DNA of 64,000 nucleotides from Mycobacterium sp. AZCC_0083 (lineage in GTDB: Bacteria; Actinomycetota; Actinomycetes; Mycobacteriales; Mycobacteriaceae): positions 1 through 64,000 of the forward strand of contig NZ_JACHGP010000015.1 of NCBI RefSeq assembly GCF_014202335.1, written 5' to 3'. A program made the position numbers and the translations under genes. The notes under the pieces were generated by a model, which saw nothing but the letters and a program-made list of their open reading frames with translations, was not told the origin of the DNA and did not search any database. This document shows, piece after piece, positions 43,935 to 52,713 of this stretch; the stretch's first letter is position 1, and each line of letters opens with the position of its first letter.

Positions 43935-44912
43935 ATGACCCCAAACCGCAGTTCCGCTAAGGCCGAGCAGCGCGACGGAGTCGACCTGACCAACCTCGAC
44001 CAGCCGCTCGCGCCCGACGCCGGCGCTACGAAGCGTGATCTTGTCGACTACCTGGACGCGGTGGCCGACCGGATCTTGCCCGGGCTCGTCGGCCGCCCCC
44101 TCACCGTGCTGCGGGTGTTGCGCGGACGGGCACCGTTCATGCAGAAGAACGTGCCCAAGTACACGCCGGATTGGGTACGTACGGTGCCGATCTGGGCCGA
44201 GGCGTCCAAACGCGAGGTGCACTACGCGCTGTGCGACGACCGGCGCACTCTGCTGTGGCTCGCCAACCAACGCGCCATCGAATACCACCCGACGCTGGGC
44301 CTCGCCGAGAACATCTACCGCCCTACGCATCTGGTGCTGGATCTCGACCCGCCCACCGACGACGACTTCGCCGCCGTGGTCGCCGTCGCGCACCTGGTCC
44401 GTCGTGCGCTTGCCGACTGCGGCCTTGCGGGTGCGGTCAAGACCAGCGGCGCCAAGGGCGTGCACGTGTTCGTGCCGATCGACGCTCACGCCCCGGTCGA
44501 GGACGTCGCAGGTGCCACCCGCGCACTCGCCGCCCGCGCCGAAGCGCTCGACCCGGACATCGCGACGACGGCGTTCATCGTGGAGGACCGCGGTGGCAAG
44601 GTGTTCGTCGATTCCACCAGGGCAGGTGGCGCGACGATCGCCGCTGCCTACAGCCCGCGGCTGCGCAAGGGGACGCCGGTGTCGTTCCCGCTGGACTGGT
44701 CGGACCTGGACCGGATCACGCCCGCCGACTTCACGGTGCACACGGCGATCGACGCACTCGCCGGCCGCGACCCGTGGGCCGAGTCGATGCCCGCCCCGCA
44801 GCGCCTGCCCACCGAGCTGATCGAACAGGGCCGCACCATTCCGGTCGCCCGCGTGGCGGCCATGCACGAGGGCAAGCGCCGCGCCCGTGCCCGCCGGTCC
44901 GACGATGGCTGA
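43935..44912 (+). CDS. Stand-alone LigD-type polymerase (PrimPol) domain protein
   Basis: The 325-residue protein corresponds to the polymerase domain of bacterial NHEJ ligase LigD without ligase or nuclease domains. The catalytic Asp pair is in HLVLDLDPPTDDDF, the nucleotide-binding motif is VKTSGAKGVHVFVPI, and the third acidic residue is in KVFVDSTRAGGATIAAAYSP. NVPKYTPDWVRTV and WLANQRAIEYHPTL are family-specific. Mycobacteria encode such stand-alone paralogues (PolD1/PolD2), which extend DNA with a ribonucleotide preference in repair. Which paralogue this is cannot be decided here. It ends one base before the convergent SnoaL-like gene. Confidence 0.85.
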   Translation: MTPNRSSAKAEQRDGVDLTNLDQPLAPDAGATKRDLVDYLDAVADRILPGLVGRPLTVLRVLRGRAPFMQKNVPKYTPDWVRTVPIWAEASKREVHYALCDDRRTLLWLANQRAIEYHPTLGLAENIYRPTHLVLDLDPPTDDDFAAVVAVAHLVRRALADCGLAGAVKTSGAKGVHVFVPIDAHAPVEDVAGATRALAARAEALDPDIATTAFIVEDRGGKVFVDSTRAGGATIAAAYSPRLRKGTPVSFPLDWSDLDRITPADFTVHTAIDALAGRDPWAESMPAPQRLPTELIEQGRTIPVARVAAMHEGKRRARARRSDDG

Positions 44913-45336
44913 TCAGGGTTCGAAGGGGCGCCCCTCGAGGGCGGCGAAGACACGCAGCGGATCGAGGTAGTCGCGCCACTCGGCGATCTTGCGATCCTCG
45001 ATGACGACCACCGAGATGTACCGGTTGGAGTACGGCTGCCCGGTCGCCACGATCCTTCCCTCCGAGGAGTATTCGAGCACCACGGTCGACGTCGACGGCG
45101 ACCGGTGCACACGAAGGTCGTAGCAGCGGTCGAGGAAGAACGTCGAGCCGTAACCCCGGTAGAGCTCGACGAGGTTGTCGCGGCCCACGACGTGGCGCGG
45201 GTAGTCCGGCACCGTGATGATGAAGTCGAAGATCACGTCCTCGGCAAGCAGATCGAAGAAGTGCTCACCGTCGACGAGCCCCTCGAGGCCGTCCTCGATG
45301 ATCCAGTGCGCGGAAGTCGCCCATGTTCTCGACCAC
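44913..45336 (-). pseudogene. SnoaL/NTF2-like protein, frameshifted near the N-terminus
   Basis: The open part (VIFDFIITVPDYPRHVVGRD, then GYGSTFFLDRCYDLRV, SNRYISVVVIEDRKIAEWRD, YLDPLRVF) is an NTF2-like fold of the SnoaL type, usually an isomerase, cyclase or dehydratase-like small enzyme. Upstream, homology-like sequence HWIIEDGLEGLVDGEHFFDL continues in the same frame but meets no start codon. The only good start (GTG 45336 behind AGGAGG) is in another frame (VVENMGDFRA). A one-base indel near 45305-45312 would join them. It may be a real lesion or a sequencing error; if the latter, the gene is intact. Confidence 0.6.
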
Positions 45337-45553
45337 TCGAAACCTCCTGGAGATTGGTGACGTCGAACGTCGTCAGCGGGTCGAACGTAGTGGGTGGCAG
45401 TGACAGGTCCCGAGCATCAACTCGTGAATACCGCTTCGAAGGGGCCTGCCGAGAGTTAGCCTCGATTGATCAACGAGTTTTTGCTGAGCGAGCTAACCGT
45501 GAATATCAGGCAACTGGTGGCCAGGATTGCTTCGCTGAGAGGGGCAGTAAATC

Positions 45554-45796
45554 ATGAAGTTCAGCCAACTACTGTGCGCAGCGGCGACCGTTGCTCTGAG
45601 CATGGCATTCACCAGCGCAATACCGGCATACGCAGGCCCACTAGACCAGGCGTGCGTGCGGCCCGACGGGACCCCATGTCCGCCCATGCCAGCTGGCTGC
45701 GTGCAGGAGAACGGCATGCCGTGTTCGGGTGCCCTGCCCGACATCAACGCCGCGTGCATGCAGAATCCCGTGGTCTGCCGGTGGCTGATCGGGTGA
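45554..45796 (+). CDS. Small secreted cysteine-containing protein
   Basis: The 80-residue product has a clear Sec signal peptide (MKFSQLLCAAATVALSMAFT) cleaved after the PAYA/G site. The mature part of about 50 residues contains five Cys (ACVRPDGTPCPPMPAGCVQE, GMPCSGALPD, ACMQNPVVCRW), suggesting disulfides in an exported mycobacterial peptide. GAGAGGGG is the ribosome binding site. Its stop is one base from the end of the convergent patatin gene. The function is unknown; many such small secreted proteins occur in mycobacteria. Confidence 0.75.
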   Translation: MKFSQLLCAAATVALSMAFTSAIPAYAGPLDQACVRPDGTPCPPMPAGCVQENGMPCSGALPDINAACMQNPVVCRWLIG

Positions 45797-45797
45797 C

Positions 45798-47308
45798 TCA
45801 CGTCTTCCTGGCGAGTCGCTCCGCTGCCTGACCGAGCCGTTGCCTGCGAGACATCCGGGCGGCGGCGCTGCGGGCCGCGGCGATGATGGCACTCATCGGC
45901 TTCGCGCCGGCCTTCGCCGACGGCCTCGACTCGTGCTCGACGACCGGCGGCCCGTCGCCCTCCCACCACACCGGCTCCATCAACCGCTTGATCATCGGAA
46001 GCGCAGGCTCGACCGACCTGCGACCCCACTCCAGCGCGCGGTCGATCGCGCCCTCGGATGCGGCCAGGGTCACCGGCGAAAGGGTCGGACTGAACTGCAC
46101 GATCCGATCCGCAAACGGCGCATTGCGCACCATCTGGATCTGGACCGCCTGGGTGACCGGTTGCAGCCACAGATGCTTGGGATCCCACTGCGGATGGAAG
46201 CAGTCCCACGCGAAGTAGCAGGCATTGCGTGTGCCGAGCCGACCGTCCTGCACCCGTCTCCACGCCAATTCCACCGGCACGTTGCTCGCGGCGCCACCGT
46301 CGTCCAGCGCCGCGACGTCCTTGACCTGCATCAAATCGTCGAGCAGGGGATCCATCGTGCGGTCGTTGGTCTCATGGTGCAGCACCCCGGGGATTGAGCA
46401 CGAAAACGCTACTGCGTCAACGACGTTCATCGCTTCAGTCAAATCGTCGCCACCGACGATGATCGGCTTGACCACGCGGCTGTCGATGAAGGCGGCCACC
46501 TGCCACAGCCGGGCGGCCACCACCGGACCGATCCCGATCCTCAGGAATGGCAGAGTGCGCGGCTGCAGAGCAGACGTCGCGACGCCTCGGAAACGCCTCG
46601 GCAACTGGTCGAATGACTGCTTGCGCACGCCTGCCACGACGGTCTCGCACGGGATCGCCAGATCCTGCATGCGCATCCGCTCACCGTCCTCGCAGCGGAA
46701 CAACTCGTCGGCGAACGTGCCGAACTTCAGCGAGAACAGGCCAGGCAGACCATGCCTGCGGCGCAGCGTTTCGCGACCGAGGATGCCAACGTAGGTGACG
46801 GTCTTCGCCCAGGCGATGTGATGTACTCCTCGGTCGGAATCGGGAGGGTCCGCGCAATGATTGCCGCCACGATCGCCCCGAACGACGATCCGATTAGGTA
46901 CGACGGGATCGCGCCGTGCTCGACCATCTCGTCCATCGCGCCGATGTAGACGTAGCCCGCGCCCCCGCCGCCACCGAGCACCCAGACCAGCGCCTTGTAG
47001 CCGAGCTCCGCGTCCAATTCCGCCAGTAAGAACTCGTCGGCATGCCGTTCCGCCAGACGTGTTCGCTGCTCGGAGACCAGGTCGGCGATCTGAACCAGCG
47101 CCTGCTTGGCCGCGATCAGTCTCCGCTCGAGAACCTGCTCCTTGCGCAGAGCGTCATGCAGCGCGTCGATCACCTGCTCCCGAAAACCGGTCAGCTCCGC
47201 ACCGACCGAAACGTCACCACGACCGCGCACGCCGCCCGGCCCAGCGGCCCCGGCTCGAACACGTCGAGCCGGGCAGGCTGACGTCTTCTGCCGACTCCGT
47301 GACGACAA
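45798..47308 (-). pseudogene. Patatin-like phospholipase, single frameshift
   Basis: The upstream frame has ELGYKALVWVLGGGGGAGYVYI, the oxyanion loop, and the Ser nucleophile in SYLIGSSFGAIVAAIIAR (GxSxG). It is lost after LPIPTEEY. The expected continuation IAWAKTVTYVGILGRETLRR, SLKFGTFADELF lies in the other frame and flows into RCEDGERMRMQDLAIPCETV, AVAFSCSIPGVLHHETNDRT and the catalytic Asp in VAALDDGGAASNVPVE. A one- or two-base indel at about 46815-46830 would restore a full enzyme, so the gene is either recently inactivated or mis-sequenced. The start is uncertain; the region before VSVGAELTGFRE looks unconserved. Confidence 0.75.
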
Positions 47309-47433
47309 CGCCGACGTCGTCGACCGGCACCAGCTCTGCAGACGTGTCGCGGGGGCTCCCCATGTCGTACAGCCTCACGCACGGGGTCCAGGCCATTGGC
47401 GGTATTGGTGATGCCGGTCGCGCCACTACGATG

Positions 47434-47444
47434 CAAATCATTTG
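47434..47444. promoter_or_regulatory. GntR operator, autoregulatory copy
   Basis: CAAATCATTTG is an 11-bp perfect palindrome with a single central base, 23 bp before the GntR start. A near-identical CAAATCATATG (minus strand) overlaps the promoter of the ligase gene at 48292-48302. Shared flanking A residues support one binding protein. Confidence 0.6.
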
Positions 47445-47467
47445 GAAGCGCGATAGAGAGCCGGTCC

Positions 47468-48250
47468 GTGGCAGAGCCAACCATCCAGTTCCGCCGTCTC
47501 GCCGAGCAGGTCGCCGACCAACTCCGGCGGCGCATTCTGCTCGGCGAACTGGCCGATGGCAGCATCCTGCCAAAGGAGGACGAGCTTCTCCTCGAGTTCC
47601 CCGTCAGCAAGCCATCGTTGCGCGAAGCCATGCGGATCCTCGAGGCCGAGGGGCTACTGCGCGTGCGTCGCGGAAAGCTCGGTGGCGCGGTGGTGCGTCG
47701 GCCGAATGCCGCGAACGTGGCCTACACGATCGGCCTGGTGCTGGGGTCGCAGGAGGTCGGCCTGTCCGACGTCGGCAGCGCATTGCGTCAGGTCGAGCCG
47801 GCGTGCGCGGCGCTGTGCGCCGAGCGGGCCGACCGCAAGAGTGCCGTCGTGCCGGAGTTGCGCCAACTGCACGCCGAGTCGGTCGATTCGGTCGACGACC
47901 TTCAGCGCGCCACGTCGGCGAGCCGGCGCTACCACGAGGCGCTCGTCTCCCTCTGCGGCAACCAGACCATGATCATGCTGGCGGGTGCCCTCGAAATGCT
48001 CTGGTCGGCGCACGAACAAGCCTGGTCGGCGCGGGTCAGGGATCACAGCATCGTCCCCGTCGCCGAGCGCCTGACGGTCCTCGAGGACCATCGTCAGGTC
48101 ATCGACGCGATCGACGACGGCGACGCGCGGCGCGCTCGCGATCTCGCCGCGGCACACCTGATCGACGCGCAGCACTACCCGGGATCCTCCGGGATCGTCG
48201 ATCCGTCGATGGTGCGCAACTGGGCACACGACCCGTCAAGCCCGAGCTGA
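47468..48250 (+). CDS. GntR/FadR-family regulator of the ligase-aldolase-amidohydrolase cluster
   Basis: The 260-residue regulator has the GntR helix-turn-helix FRRLAEQVADQLRRRILLGE, LPKEDELLLEFPVSKPSLRE, AMRILEAEGLLRVRRGKLGG, and an FCD domain with metal-site-like residues around ATSASRRYHEALVSLCGNQT and LEDHRQVIDAIDDGDARRAR. The GTG at 47468 puts the usual short N-terminus before the HTH; the open frame to 47396 crosses its own operator. It directly precedes the CoA ligase gene, in the same orientation, and matching palindromes flank it on both sides. Confidence 0.85.
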   Translation: MAEPTIQFRRLAEQVADQLRRRILLGELADGSILPKEDELLLEFPVSKPSLREAMRILEAEGLLRVRRGKLGGAVVRRPNAANVAYTIGLVLGSQEVGLSDVGSALRQVEPACAALCAERADRKSAVVPELRQLHAESVDSVDDLQRATSASRRYHEALVSLCGNQTMIMLAGALEMLWSAHEQAWSARVRDHSIVPVAERLTVLEDHRQVIDAIDDGDARRARDLAAAHLIDAQHYPGSSGIVDPSMVRNWAHDPSSPS

Positions 48251-48271
48251 CCGGGCTCTCTACTTAGACCA

Positions 48272-48302
48272 TTGACGCACGGCGTCATTTTCATATGATT
48301 TG
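48272..48302 (+). promoter_or_regulatory. Leaderless promoter of the ligase operon with overlapping GntR operator
   Basis: TTGACG (48272-48277) and TATGAT (48294-48299) are separated by 16 bp and form a near-consensus promoter. The expected transcription start, six to seven bases after the -10, coincides with the ATG at 48306, so the mRNA should have no leader. CATATGATTTG (48292-48302), the GntR-type palindrome, covers the -10 element, predicting tight repression. Confidence 0.7.
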
Positions 48303-48305
48303 GTA

Positions 48306-49916
48306 ATGGACGTCGATGCAGCCGCCTTCACGAGTGCCGAGGCTGCTCGATACCGGGCCGCTGGCTGGTGGTCGGACACCACGCTGTCCGACTGCGTTCG
48401 GCGCAATGCCACCTCATCGCCCAACAAGCCGGCCTACGTCGACTTCGCCATCGACTCCCCCGATCGCATGCTGACCTGGTCCGAGTTCGACCGCGCTGCC
48501 GCCAACCTGACCACGCAGCTGCAGGGGTTGGGGGTGACGCCCGGCCAGTGTGTCGCCGTGTGGCACCGCGACAGCTCGGAGATTCACGTTCTCCTGGTCG
48601 CGATCGAACGCTGCGGCGCCGTCGCGGTGGGGCTCGGAGCGCGCGCGGGCGTGCGCGAGGTGACCCAGATCCTGCGCACGACGCAACCGTCGTTGGTGGT
48701 CAGCGACGTAGCGCGACGCCAGCAGGCAGCCCAGGCAGCCGCCGACTCGGACCCACCCCTGCGCGCCGTCGTGCTCGGGGACCGTTCCGACGAACTGTTC
48801 ATCGACACCCTTCCGCGCCCGGACGCGGCGGCAGACCTGTCCCCCGTCGGGCCCGACGACCCCTTTCTGATCAACTCGACGTCGGGCACCACCGGCATGC
48901 CCAAATGCGTTGTCCACACTCAGAATCGCTGGTACTACTTCCACCAGAAGGCAGTCGCCAACGGCGAACTCACCGCCGACGACGTCTTCCTTCCGGTCAT
49001 TCCGACACCCTTCGGCTTCGGCATCTGGACTTCACACACCACGCCCATCTACCTGGGTGCTACGACGGTCAGGACCGAACGCTTCGATCCCGTTGCGACG
49101 TGCGCTGCGATAGCGCAGCACCGGGTGACGGTATTGTGTTGCGTCAGTACGCAGTTGGCGATGATCCTGGCGAGCCCCGCATCCAGGGAGTTCGACCTCG
49201 CCAGCTTGCGCGTCGTCTTCACCGGCGGTGAACCGCTGCCGTACACGCAGGCGGCGCAGTTCGAAGAGTTGACCGGGGTGAAGATCCTGCAGTTCTACGG
49301 GTCCAACGAGACCGGCATGTTGAGTGCGACCACCGTCGCCGACACGTTGCACCGCCGGCTTCGGACCGCGGGGCGCATCGTGCCGGAGATGGCCGTGCGA
49401 CTGTTCGACGGCGACCGGGACGTCACGGAATCCGGTCGTGGACGACCTGTTTGCCGTGGTCCGGCGACCAGCCTTGGCTATCTCGGCGGCACCGACCACG
49501 ACAAGTTGTTCACCAAGGACGGCTGGATGCGGATGGGCGACGTCTGCGAGCTGGACGCCGATGGTTATCTGACCCTCACGGGTCGAACGTCGGACTTCAT
49601 CCTGCGCGGTGGGAAGAACATCAGTGCCGTCGCCGTGGAAGAGGCCGTGGCGACGCATCCCGCCGTGGCGGTGGCGGCGGTGGTTGCGATGCCCGACCCC
49701 TTGTTCGGCGAGCGGGTGTGTGCGTTCGTCGAGTTGAAGCAGGGCACCACCATCGACTTGGACACGCTCGTCGAGCACCTGCTGCAGCAAGGCGTCTCCA
49801 AGGAACTGCTGCCAGAACGACTCGAAGTGCTCGACGAACTTCCCCGCTCGTCCGGCGGCAAGGTCGCCAAGGGCCAACTACGCGAAGACATCCGATTGAT
49901 ATTGGAGCCATCATGA
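48306..49916 (+). CDS. AMP-forming acyl/aryl-CoA ligase
   Basis: This 536-residue ANL-superfamily enzyme has the P-loop FLINSTSGTTGMPKCVVHTQ, LQFYGSNETGMLS (A5), LTGRTSDFILRGGKNIS (A8 hinge) and the C-terminal catalytic Lys in LPRSSGGKVAKGQLRE (A10). It activates a carboxylic acid to an acyl-adenylate and transfers it to CoA. The leading motif and length fit the aromatic or short/medium acid ligases rather than long-chain ones. There is no Shine-Dalgarno; the promoter places the transcript start at the ATG. The stop overlaps the next gene as ATGA. It is the first gene of a three-gene operon. Confidence 0.85.
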   Translation: MDVDAAAFTSAEAARYRAAGWWSDTTLSDCVRRNATSSPNKPAYVDFAIDSPDRMLTWSEFDRAAANLTTQLQGLGVTPGQCVAVWHRDSSEIHVLLVAIERCGAVAVGLGARAGVREVTQILRTTQPSLVVSDVARRQQAAQAAADSDPPLRAVVLGDRSDELFIDTLPRPDAAADLSPVGPDDPFLINSTSGTTGMPKCVVHTQNRWYYFHQKAVANGELTADDVFLPVIPTPFGFGIWTSHTTPIYLGATTVRTERFDPVATCAAIAQHRVTVLCCVSTQLAMILASPASREFDLASLRVVFTGGEPLPYTQAAQFEELTGVKILQFYGSNETGMLSATTVADTLHRRLRTAGRIVPEMAVRLFDGDRDVTESGRGRPVCRGPATSLGYLGGTDHDKLFTKDGWMRMGDVCELDADGYLTLTGRTSDFILRGGKNISAVAVEEAVATHPAVAVAAVVAMPDPLFGERVCAFVELKQGTTIDLDTLVEHLLQQGVSKELLPERLEVLDELPRSSGGKVAKGQLREDIRLILEPS

Positions 49917-50686
49917 GTACAAGCGAAGTGCGGCGCGGCGGCCTGGAAGTCTGGGCGCCGTCGAAGGTGCCACCCATCGGCGTCGACCTCACCGACGAAC
50001 AGAAGCTGGCGGTGGCGTTCCGCCACCTCGCCGACAACGGCATCGCCGAGAACATGGCAGGACACATCACCTGGCAGCTCGACGGGCAAACTGACATGTT
50101 CGTGAATCCGTGGGGACTGTGGTGGCAGGAACTGACGGCATCCGACATCTGCGTCGTCGACGAGGACGCCAGGGTCGTCCGTGGCCGCTGGGACGTCACA
50201 CCCGCCATTCACCTCCACACCGAACTGCACCGGCTTCGGCCAGACGCCCGCGTGGTGATCCACAACCACCCGTACTACGTCAGCCTGATCGCTGCCCTCG
50301 GCATGCTGCCCGAACTGGTGCACCAGACCGGCTCGCTGTTCCTCGACGACATGTACCTACTCGACAAGTACGACGGTGAGATCGACGCACCCTGGCGTGC
50401 AGTCGAACTCGCCACCCAGATCGGCTCGGCCAACCTGGCGATCCTGGCGAATCACGGCGCCATCATCACCGGGCGCAACCTTGCCGAGGCGGTCTACCGC
50501 GCGGCGTCGATAGAGCGGGTGTGCCGGCTGGCCTACGACGTGATGCTCACCGGTCGGACCCCGTCGCCAATGAACCGCGGCGACATGGTGGGCATGCAGG
50601 CGTCGCTGATCGAACGCGCCGCCGACGTGTACTGGGCCGGCGCGGCACGCATGACCATCAAGGCCGATCACAGCGTTCTGAACTGA
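49913..50686 (+). CDS. Class II aldolase/adducin-family protein
   Basis: The 257-residue protein contains the metal-binding signature: Glu/Asn region NGIAENMAGHITWQL, HLHTELHRLRPDARVVIHNH then PYYVS, and LAILANHGAIITGRNLAEAV, giving three zinc-type His ligands. Class II aldolases of this group cleave or decarboxylate hydroxy-acid-like substrates; several in aromatic or 4-hydroxy catabolism act as decarboxylases. Translational coupling to the ligase through ATGA and 33 bp spacing to the amidohydrolase indicate one pathway. The substrate is unknown. Confidence 0.85.
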   Translation: MSTSEVRRGGLEVWAPSKVPPIGVDLTDEQKLAVAFRHLADNGIAENMAGHITWQLDGQTDMFVNPWGLWWQELTASDICVVDEDARVVRGRWDVTPAIHLHTELHRLRPDARVVIHNHPYYVSLIAALGMLPELVHQTGSLFLDDMYLLDKYDGEIDAPWRAVELATQIGSANLAILANHGAIITGRNLAEAVYRAASIERVCRLAYDVMLTGRTPSPMNRGDMVGMQASLIERAADVYWAGAARMTIKADHSVLN

Positions 50687-50719
50687 CTGAATCGACGACG
50701 AGAGAAGGAGATTGGACCC

Positions 50720-51988
50720 ATGGCTTCCATCGACGAGATGTCGGCGAACCTGAGCTTCACCACTGCGAAGACCGGTGCCGACCGCACCGTCACGTTCCTA
50801 CCCGAACCCGAACGGGCCGAACGCAAGTACACCGTCATCTCCGTCGACGACCACATCGTCGAACCACCCGACACCTTCGAAGGGCGCGTCCCGCAGAAGT
50901 TCGCCGACCGCGTGCCACGGGTGGTCGACACCGACGACGGTGGGCAGACCTGGATCTACGACGGGCAGTCGCTGCCCAACGTGGGCTTCAACGCGGTCGT
51001 CGGGAGGCCGGTGTCCGAGTACGGATTCGAGCCGACCCGGTTCGACGAAATGCGGCGCGGCGCTTGGGACATCCACGCGCGGGTCAAGGACATGGACCTC
51101 AACGGTGTGTATGCATCGCTGAACTTCCCGTCGTTCCTGCCGGGCTTCGCGGGCCAGCGGCTGCAACAGGTGACGACCGACCACGATCTCGCGATGGCCT
51201 CGGTCAGGGCGTGGAACGACTGGCACATCGAGGCATGGGCGGGCGCCTACCCCGACCGGATCATTCCGTGTCAGTTGCCGTGGCTGCTCGACCCCGAGGT
51301 CGGCGCGAAGATGATCCACGACAACGCCGAGCGCGGATTCCACGCCGTGACGTTCAGTGAGAACCCGGCGATGCTCGGCCTACCGACCATCCACTCGGGG
51401 TACTGGGAACCGCTGTTGGCGGCCTGTGCCGAGACCGGGACGGTGGTGAACCTGCACATCGGTTCGTCGGGCACGTCGCCGTCGACCACCGACGACGCTC
51501 CGCCGGACGTGCAGGGCGTGTTGTTCTTCGCCTACGCCATCTCTGCCGCAGTGGACTGGCTGTACTCCGGGGTGTGCACCCGGTACCCGGACCTGAAGAT
51601 CTGTATGTCGGAAGGCGGGATCGGTTGGGTGGCTGGGCTTCTCGATCGCCTCGACCACATGCTCAGCTACCACGAGATGTATGGCACCTGGCGCAATCTC
51701 GGCGAGACGCTCACCCCCGCCGAGGTCTTCAAGCGGAATTTCTGGTTCTGCGCGGTGGAGGACCAGTCGTCATTCATCCAGTACGACCGGATCGGCGAGG
51801 ACAACATCCTGCTGGAGGCGGACTACCCACACTGCGACTCCACGTGGCCGTACACCCAGCGCAAGATCCACGAGGAGATCAACGGGCTGCCCGACGACAT
51901 CATCCGAAAGGTGACGTGGGAGAACGCCTCGCGGCTCTATCAGCATCCCGTGCCCGCGGCCGTCCAAGCGAATCCGGACGCTTACTGA
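50720..51988 (+). CDS. Amidohydrolase-2 family metal-dependent hydrolase/decarboxylase
   Basis: The 422-residue TIM-barrel protein has the N-terminal metal motif YTVISVDDHIVEPPDTFEGR, a mid-barrel His in VVNLHIGSSGTSP, and the C-terminal Asp in LLEADYPHCDSTWPYTQ. This layout matches the ACMS-decarboxylase/gamma-resorcylate decarboxylase branch and many mycobacterial amidohydrolases of unknown substrate. AGAAGGAG precedes the ATG. It is the third gene of the GntR-controlled operon and meets the convergent TetR gene 24 bp downstream. Confidence 0.85.
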   Translation: MASIDEMSANLSFTTAKTGADRTVTFLPEPERAERKYTVISVDDHIVEPPDTFEGRVPQKFADRVPRVVDTDDGGQTWIYDGQSLPNVGFNAVVGRPVSEYGFEPTRFDEMRRGAWDIHARVKDMDLNGVYASLNFPSFLPGFAGQRLQQVTTDHDLAMASVRAWNDWHIEAWAGAYPDRIIPCQLPWLLDPEVGAKMIHDNAERGFHAVTFSENPAMLGLPTIHSGYWEPLLAACAETGTVVNLHIGSSGTSPSTTDDAPPDVQGVLFFAYAISAAVDWLYSGVCTRYPDLKICMSEGGIGWVAGLLDRLDHMLSYHEMYGTWRNLGETLTPAEVFKRNFWFCAVEDQSSFIQYDRIGEDNILLEADYPHCDSTWPYTQRKIHEEINGLPDDIIRKVTWENASRLYQHPVPAAVQANPDAY

Positions 51989-52011
51989 GCCACGGTCCCT
52001 GCGATGGGCCG

Positions 52012-52704
52012 TCAGCGCCGGACGGAGGCCCGTCGTGTGGTGCTGCGCCGTGCGCGCGGCGGCTCGACGGCGGGGCTGAGCCCGTTCCGCACCAGGGATT
52101 GCGCATTCTCGACGATCAGCTCGATTGAGCTCCGCCGGGGATTCCACCATTCGACCGTCCAGTTCAGCGATCCCAGCACCAACGCTTGAGCCATCCGTGG
52201 ATCAAGGTCGGAGCGGAGCTGACCATCGGCGGCGGCGTCGTCGAAGAGTCGGCTCCAGAGCGCGTTGTAGCCGGCTTCCTCCTTGAGTTGCCTGGTGCGC
52301 AGCCGCTCGGGGAGCTGTCCGGAGTTGCGGATCGACGCGGTCGTGTAGTCGGAGATCTCCAGTTCGTGGCGCAGGTGCGCCTCGACTGCGGCCATGATCC
52401 GGTCCATCGCTGACGACTCGGGCGGCAACGCGGCAAGGACCTTCACGAGATGTTTGCGCATGTCGGCAATGCCGCTGAACATCACCTCTTCGATGAGGTC
52501 CTCCCGGGAGGGGAAGTAGTAGTAGATGGCGGGCGCTTGAATTTCGGCGTACTCGGCGACGTCGGAGAGTCGTGTGCCTGCGTAGCCCTTGACGCTCAGG
52601 ACGTGCGCCGCGGCGTCGAGGATGCGGGCCCGGGTGCGTGCAGACTTCGAGTCGGCGACCTCGGGGCGCGCGGTGGGCGCGGCCTGCAATTTTTTAGGCA
52701 CCAT
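52012..52704 (-). CDS. TetR-family regulator
   Basis: This 230-residue protein has the TetR helix-turn-helix RARILDAAAHVLSVKGYAGT, RLSDVAEYAEIQAPAIYYYF and PSREDLIEEV, and a C-terminal ligand domain ending in a basic tail. The start is set at ATG 52704 or the adjoining GTG at 52701: TATAAT at 52708-52713 would place the transcript start at about 52701. The ORF to 52740 would read through the promoter. It converges on the amidohydrolase gene. Its target may be that operon or an unseen locus. Confidence 0.85.
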   Translation of the reverse strand: MVPKKLQAAPTARPEVADSKSARTRARILDAAAHVLSVKGYAGTRLSDVAEYAEIQAPAIYYYFPSREDLIEEVMFSGIADMRKHLVKVLAALPPESSAMDRIMAAVEAHLRHELEISDYTTASIRNSGQLPERLRTRQLKEEAGYNALWSRLFDDAAADGQLRSDLDPRMAQALVLGSLNWTVEWWNPRRSSIELIVENAQSLVRNGLSPAVEPPRARRSTTRRASVRR

Positions 52705-52707
52705 TCG

Positions 52708-52713
52708 ATTATA
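52708..52713 (-). promoter_or_regulatory. Consensus -10 element of the TetR gene (leaderless)
   Basis: TATAAT on the minus strand ends seven bases before the GTG at 52701 and four before the ATG at 52704. Transcription would begin at the GTG, giving a leaderless message. No good -35 box was seen. Confidence 0.5.
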
